Assembly: GCF_021018805.1 (NCBI RefSeq)
Contig: NC_086247.1
Coordinates: 141,542,102-141,606,101 of the forward strand
Reading direction: 5' to 3'
Source: Prinia subflava
Lineage: Eukaryota; Chordata; Aves; Passeriformes; Cisticolidae
DNA: 64,000 nucleotides
The notes under the pieces were generated by a model, which was not told where the DNA came from, did no database searches, and saw only the letters and a list, made by a program, of their open reading frames with translations. This document shows, in pieces, positions 61,686-64,000 of this stretch (positions are counted from its first letter, which is position 1; each line of letters opens with the position of its first letter). The translations under genes were made by a program, and so were the position numbers.

Positions 61686-61689
61686 TTCT

Positions 61690-62230
61690 ATTTTTTTATT
61701 TGTTGTTTCTATTTTTTACAGCAAACATTTTTAGGGTGGCGTAAATTTATTGGCATTCTTGGAGCTTCTTGTGGCTCTTACTGAATAAGGGAAATTTTGA
61801 GAATCAGATTTGCTTGCATTGTATTATTTTCACTTTCAACCATTCAGCATTTTCGGGAAGTTCGAGACTATCAGCCTGTAATTAGTGCAATGATGGTGAT
61901 TAAAGGCAGAAACGATTAACAAGGGTGACTTCTGGCCACTCAAGCAGTTAAAATGATCAATGGGTCTCCAACGTGAACGCTGTGTTTTAGTGGTTGATGC
62001 GGAATTCCAAATGTCTGGGTGCAGAAAATACAAGCAGCGAGATAACGTGGCTGGAAGGTATTACTGAAGCTGACATCATGTCTCTCTCAGCCAGACGTGC
62101 AGAGCAGCACTGCATCACACATGCCAGATCTGAACAGTCTTTGGAAAGGTGCTGGCGTTCCACACTTGAAAGGAATAATATCCTATTAATCATGGAATAA
62201 TATTTCAAGGCAAGAAAGAAAGACCCAGTA
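61690..62230. promoter_or_regulatory. Candidate conserved enhancer-like block
   Basis: The segment retains isolated CpGs (TTTTCGGGAAGTTCGAG, AACGATTAAC, CAACGTGAACGC, GATGCGGAATTCC, CAGCGAGATAACGTGG, CCAGACGTGC). It also carries TF-type words such as CCTGTAATTAGTGC (about 61876), GGTGATTAAAGG and CTATTAATCATGG (about 62182). It is unique and the short opposing frames over it are unremarkable. Retained CpGs with homeodomain words are typical of conserved developmental enhancers. Not tested here. Confidence 0.35.
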
Positions 62231-64000
62231 CTATGGTTTTATCAGATGCCTACAATTCTCGCCAGCACCAGCAAACAATGGTTCCCAGTAGCAGACAACC
62301 ACAGTTGGTTCCTGAGAATTCCCATCCTATTAGCTTGCAGATACAGGAGAAGATCTATCACAAATTCTGTTAGGTTTTAGAATATATAGAACAAAAAACT
62401 ACCACCTGAAGAAGGAGCTCTGCAGGCTTCTAAAATGATTGTTATTGCAAAGGCTTTCTAATATCCCTATCTTCTTCTTCTTTCCAGAGTCTGTGGGGAT
62501 TGGTACTTAGCTCAGAAGGAGTTTAGAGCATGTTTTAAGCTTTATCAAACAACTACGACAACTGCTGTTATATGAGTATTCTCATAAATGCTTTTTTGGA
62601 CTGTGATACAGAGGGACAGCGACCCTGGGCTTTATTTCATGTCCTGTGTAGCACTGATCTACATATGAATTAACCAGGAAAGGAAAAAAACTGAAAGGAG
62701 GCAGAGAATTCTAGACTGGGGTTACAGTCATTCACATAACCTGATGATCTGGATTACAAAGAAAGTTTAGAGTATTTCAGTCACTAACAATCATAAAATG
62801 CTTGTGATCATACATAACCAGGAGAATCATCAAGACCTCTACCATGATTTATTATGCTTACTTCATGATTCTTCTATAAGCAAATGTTATATATTACTAT
62901 TAAAATAGTTAATTTATATGTCAATTTTTATGAATTTCCCCACTGAAAATTGTGAGTAAATGTTTGAGATTTACTCAAAGAGTACCTTTAATGCAATAAA
63001 CAAAGCAGCATTTGATAGCTAACTTCAAAATAAAGCTAACACAGGACACAAATAATGTACAAATAAAAACTGAATTTTACCAGTACAAATCCACATTAAT
63101 TTCACTACTGACAGTCAATTTCTGAAAAACTGTGGCCCAAGATGGCATTGGTACAGTGGTGTTTTTATTGATTAACAACTCAGAAAATCAGAAATTTTAG
63201 TATTCCTATGCACGATATCAGCTGCCAATCTACTAGGACTAGTTGTAAAGAGAAGGAAGAAGCTGTAAACCACCGGAGGAAGACAAAATTTTTAATGAGT
63301 TATTAAGGTTAATATGATAAAAATAACTATTGAAATTCTTAAGGAATTCCTGGGAATGGGCTGCAATCCAGGCCAACTTCTAGGCAGAATGAAGATACAA
63401 AACAGCTTACAAAAAGAAATGTGCAGAAAGGACTAACATAAATGACATTATGGTGTAATGGCTACTGCATGTTTTCCTACATGCTGCTGATCCATAATTT
63501 TGTTTCATTTTATTTAATTTCATTCACTTATAAAGATCACTAAACCAAGAAAAAAGTGTAGGAATAAAGGGCCGTCCAGTACTTCTTCAGTTCCTTTGTC
63601 ACCAATTATTCCTTGCTACAGTTTCTTCCCCCATTTCACCACTATTGATTACAATGTACTGCATTGTATTTTGAAATTTAGGTTCAGAGTGAATCTTAAA
63701 AAACAACAAAAAAGAGGTTTACTTAAGTTTTTGATATATTTTCAAAAATGCTCAATTGAGCACAGAAACCTACTAGCAGCAAGGTACTTCTGAAGGGTTG
63801 ATTGATGGGACTGGATTTGATTTAAACCCACTGCTTATGGGTGAGTGACAAGAACGGCTTCCCATGATTTTTACGATGGTTTTCTGGAAGCCCTGGAAAG
63901 TAGTGATTAGTAACCATAAAACTAGCTTGGGCCGATCAGCTGCAAAATGAAGCCTGTTCTGTAATCCTTTCTTTGCATCTCCTTATTCAGTTTGCTTTTA
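62231..64000. other. AT-rich unique sequence
   Basis: No gene or repeat is recognised to the end of the window. Confidence 0.55.

Overview
The window looks like avian nuclear DNA, mostly AT-rich and non-coding. The assignment rests on recognisable repeats: CR1 LINE 3' ends with the ATTCTATG-type terminus (37131-37672 plus; 51812-52030 minus; 47433-47580 minus and 47768-47821 plus) and two solo LTRs of bird endogenous retroviruses, both with sense on the minus strand (21675-22296, an old ERVL-type LTR, and 25227-26033, a CpG-preserving and probably younger one). A songbird is plausible but not shown.

I found no complete protein-coding gene, rRNA, tRNA or CRISPR array, and no bacterial-type operons. 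The long open frames at 7.8-8.6 kb and 34.1-35.0 kb are translations of tandem repeats. The rest is most consistent with an intergenic region or the interior of a very long intron. Several short segments carry good splice consensus and an open frame (20.5, 31.9, 44.6/45.2 and 55-56 kb); they are listed as candidates only, since such patterns also arise by chance in 64 kb.

Layout: 1-7.2 kb unique AT-rich sequence; 7.2-8.5 kb a GC-rich block (CpG island, an 18-bp triplication, then a 0.7-kb minisatellite of 12-bp units with higher-order structure); 8.5-17.3 kb unique sequence; 17.3-18.0 kb a conserved-looking non-coding block; 19.5 kb a 56-A run; 21.7-22.3 and 25.2-26.0 kb the LTRs; 26.6-27.5 and 31.2-31.75 kb further enhancer-like blocks; 34.19-34.88 kb a CpG cluster with two perfect CRE sites and a CTCF-like site, abutting a 564-nt purine-free tract; 36.1 kb a perfect 15-bp hairpin; 37.1-37.7 kb CR1; 44.5-45.3 kb a block with exon-like pieces and retained CpGs; 47.4-47.8 and 51.8 kb CR1 relics; 54.9-56.0 kb exon-like pieces on the minus strand; 61.7-62.2 kb another enhancer-like block.

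Nothing suggests that the parts act together as one gene system. The most distinctive elements are the GC-rich island/minisatellite pair and the CRE/CTCF-like island joined to the polypyrimidine tract.
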